The notes under the pieces were generated by a model. That model saw nothing but the letters and a program-made list of their open reading frames with translations, was not told the origin of the DNA and searched no databases. Both the position numbers and the translations under genes were made by a program. From Sedimenticola selenatireducens DSM 17993 (GTDB lineage Bacteria; Pseudomonadota; Gammaproteobacteria; Chromatiales; Chromatiaceae), in NCBI RefSeq assembly GCF_000428045.1, contig NZ_ATZE01000007.1, positions 62,001 through 126,000 on the forward strand: a DNA stretch of 64,000 bases, read 5' to 3'. Position 1 is the stretch's first letter, and every line of letters begins with the position of its first letter. Shown here in pieces: positions 63,087 through 64,000 of this stretch.

Positions 63087-64000
63087 ATGGAGATGAACGA
63101 GATCCTGGTTATCGCGATGTTCGTCAGTTTCATCGCGCTGCTGTTTACCGGTTTTCCGGTCGCCTGGGCGCTGGCCGGTATCGGTGTGCTGTTTGCCGGT
63201 GTGGGTTATCTGGCGGACAACCACCTGGATACCATGACCGGCCTGGACTATTCCACCCTGGGCCTCGCGGTGGGGCGTATCTTCGGCATCATGGACAACT
63301 GGGTGCTGGTGGCCCTGCCGATGTTTATTTTCATGGGCCTGATGCTGGACAAATCGGGTGTCGCCGAACGCATGATGCACGCCATGCAGGGGCTGTTCGG
63401 CCGGGTCCGTGGCGGGCTGGCCATAGCGGTCACCCTGATCGGTATTATCCTGGCCGCCTCCACCGGTATTATCGGGGCCTCGGTGGTGTTGCTCGGTGTG
63501 ATGTCCCTGCCGGTGATGATGCGTCAGCAATACAGTAAGACCCTGGCACTGGGCACCGTTGCCGGTGCCGGTTGTCTCGGTATCCTGATTCCGCCCAGCA
63601 TCATGCTGGTGATCATGGGAGATCAGATGGGCCTCTCGGTGGGTGATCTGTTTATGGGTGCCGTGTTTCCCGGCATCATCCTGGGGATCTTCTATATGCT
63701 CTATATCCTCGGTTTCTCTTTCTTCCGTCCCGCCGCGGCGCCGCTCGCGGACAATGCCCAGGCGGTCAGTCTCGCGGTGGTCTGGAGCGTGTTGAAGACC
63801 ATTCTGCCGCCAGCGGCCCTGATCCTGGCAGTGCTGGGTTCCATCTTCGCCGGTATTGCCACGGTAACCGAGGCCAGCGGCATTGGCGCGCTGGGTGCCA
63901 TCATCATGGCCGCCAGCTATCGTCAGCTCAGTTGGTCGGTCATGAAAGAGGTGGTGATCAACACCTTCAACACCTCGGCCTATATCTTCGCCATCTTTGT
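63087..64000 (+). CDS. dctM: TRAP transporter large membrane subunit (3' end outside window)
   Basis: Open to the last base; 304 codons are visible, about 70% of a typical DctM. The reading frame starts MEMNEILVIAMFVSFIALLF and shows long hydrophobic helices, LVALPMFIFMGLMLDKSGVA and GTVAGAGCLGILIPPSIMLV, the core motifs of DctM. With dctQ it forms the sodium-coupled membrane domain. Confidence 0.9.
   Translation, partial: MEMNEILVIAMFVSFIALLFTGFPVAWALAGIGVLFAGVGYLADNHLDTMTGLDYSTLGLAVGRIFGIMDNWVLVALPMFIFMGLMLDKSGVAERMMHAMQGLFGRVRGGLAIAVTLIGIILAASTGIIGASVVLLGVMSLPVMMRQQYSKTLALGTVAGAGCLGILIPPSIMLVIMGDQMGLSVGDLFMGAVFPGIILGIFYMLYILGFSFFRPAAAPLADNAQAVSLAVVWSVLKTILPPAALILAVLGSIFAGIATVTEASGIGALGAIIMAASYRQLSWSVMKEVVINTFNTSAYIFAIF

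Noticed and set aside
1-64000. CRISPR array, tRNA or rRNA gene, prophage
   Set aside because: No regularly spaced direct repeats, no tRNA cloverleaf-like segments and no phage structural genes were seen on reading both strands.

Overview
The window is a bacterial chromosome segment, most probably from a chemoautotrophic or mixotrophic, nitrate-respiring, sulfur-oxidising gammaproteobacterium (Chromatiales-like, in the style of Sedimenticola or Thiodiazotropha). This is an inference. It rests on the gammaproteobacterial leuCDB-asd-asd-fimV-truA-trpFBA-accD-folC-dedD-cvpA-purF order, on a Calvin-cycle phosphoribulokinase, on a DsrC/TusE-family protein beside a full narKKGHJI nitrate respiration cluster, and on a lactate oxidation module. 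There are no rRNA or tRNA genes, no CRISPR array and no prophage.

Layout. 1-1.7 kb: end of a GspA/ExeA-type ATPase gene and gspB (type II secretion). 1.8-4.5 kb: TetR-like regulator, YdjM-type membrane protein and a TIR-domain membrane protein. 4.5-7.3 kb: an AT-richer, decayed stretch with a DUF302 protein, remnants of a beta-ketoacyl synthase and of an ankyrin protein, a frameshifted GGDEF gene and a GNAT gene. 7.3-11.8 kb: fabF facing a TetR gene, a VOC protein, a small exported protein, a DUF1330 protein and an AsmA-like protein. 11.9-26.2 kb: phosphoribulokinase, a cysteine-free DsrC homologue, narIJHGKK on the minus strand, and the divergent narXL two-component system.

26.3-46.1 kb: LysR gene, leuCDB interrupted by a GxxExxY gene that looks like a small mobile cassette, two asd genes, fimV, truA, trpFBA, accD, folC, dedD, cvpA and purF. 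46.1-57.1 kb: two hotdog thioesterases, an FAH-family hydrolase, a Mth938-like protein, alaC, hom, an RpfE-type protein, a fatty acid hydroxylase-like protein, a DUF1499 protein, an M15-type peptidase and an L,D-transpeptidase, and a SprT-like protein. 57.1-64.0 kb: lldR-lutABC on the minus strand, divergent from a dctPQM TRAP transporter (dctM runs off the end), with two near-identical LldR-type operators between them.

How the parts fit: NarXL senses nitrate or nitrite and probably drives the divergent nar cluster through a 7-2-7 site in the shared upstream region; NarK proteins import nitrate and export nitrite; NarGHI respires nitrate. The lut/TRAP module would feed lactate electrons to the quinone pool, while phosphoribulokinase points to CO2 fixation. 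Intergenic regions are crowded with several families of short palindromic or MITE-like repeats, and these are the most unusual aspect of the window.
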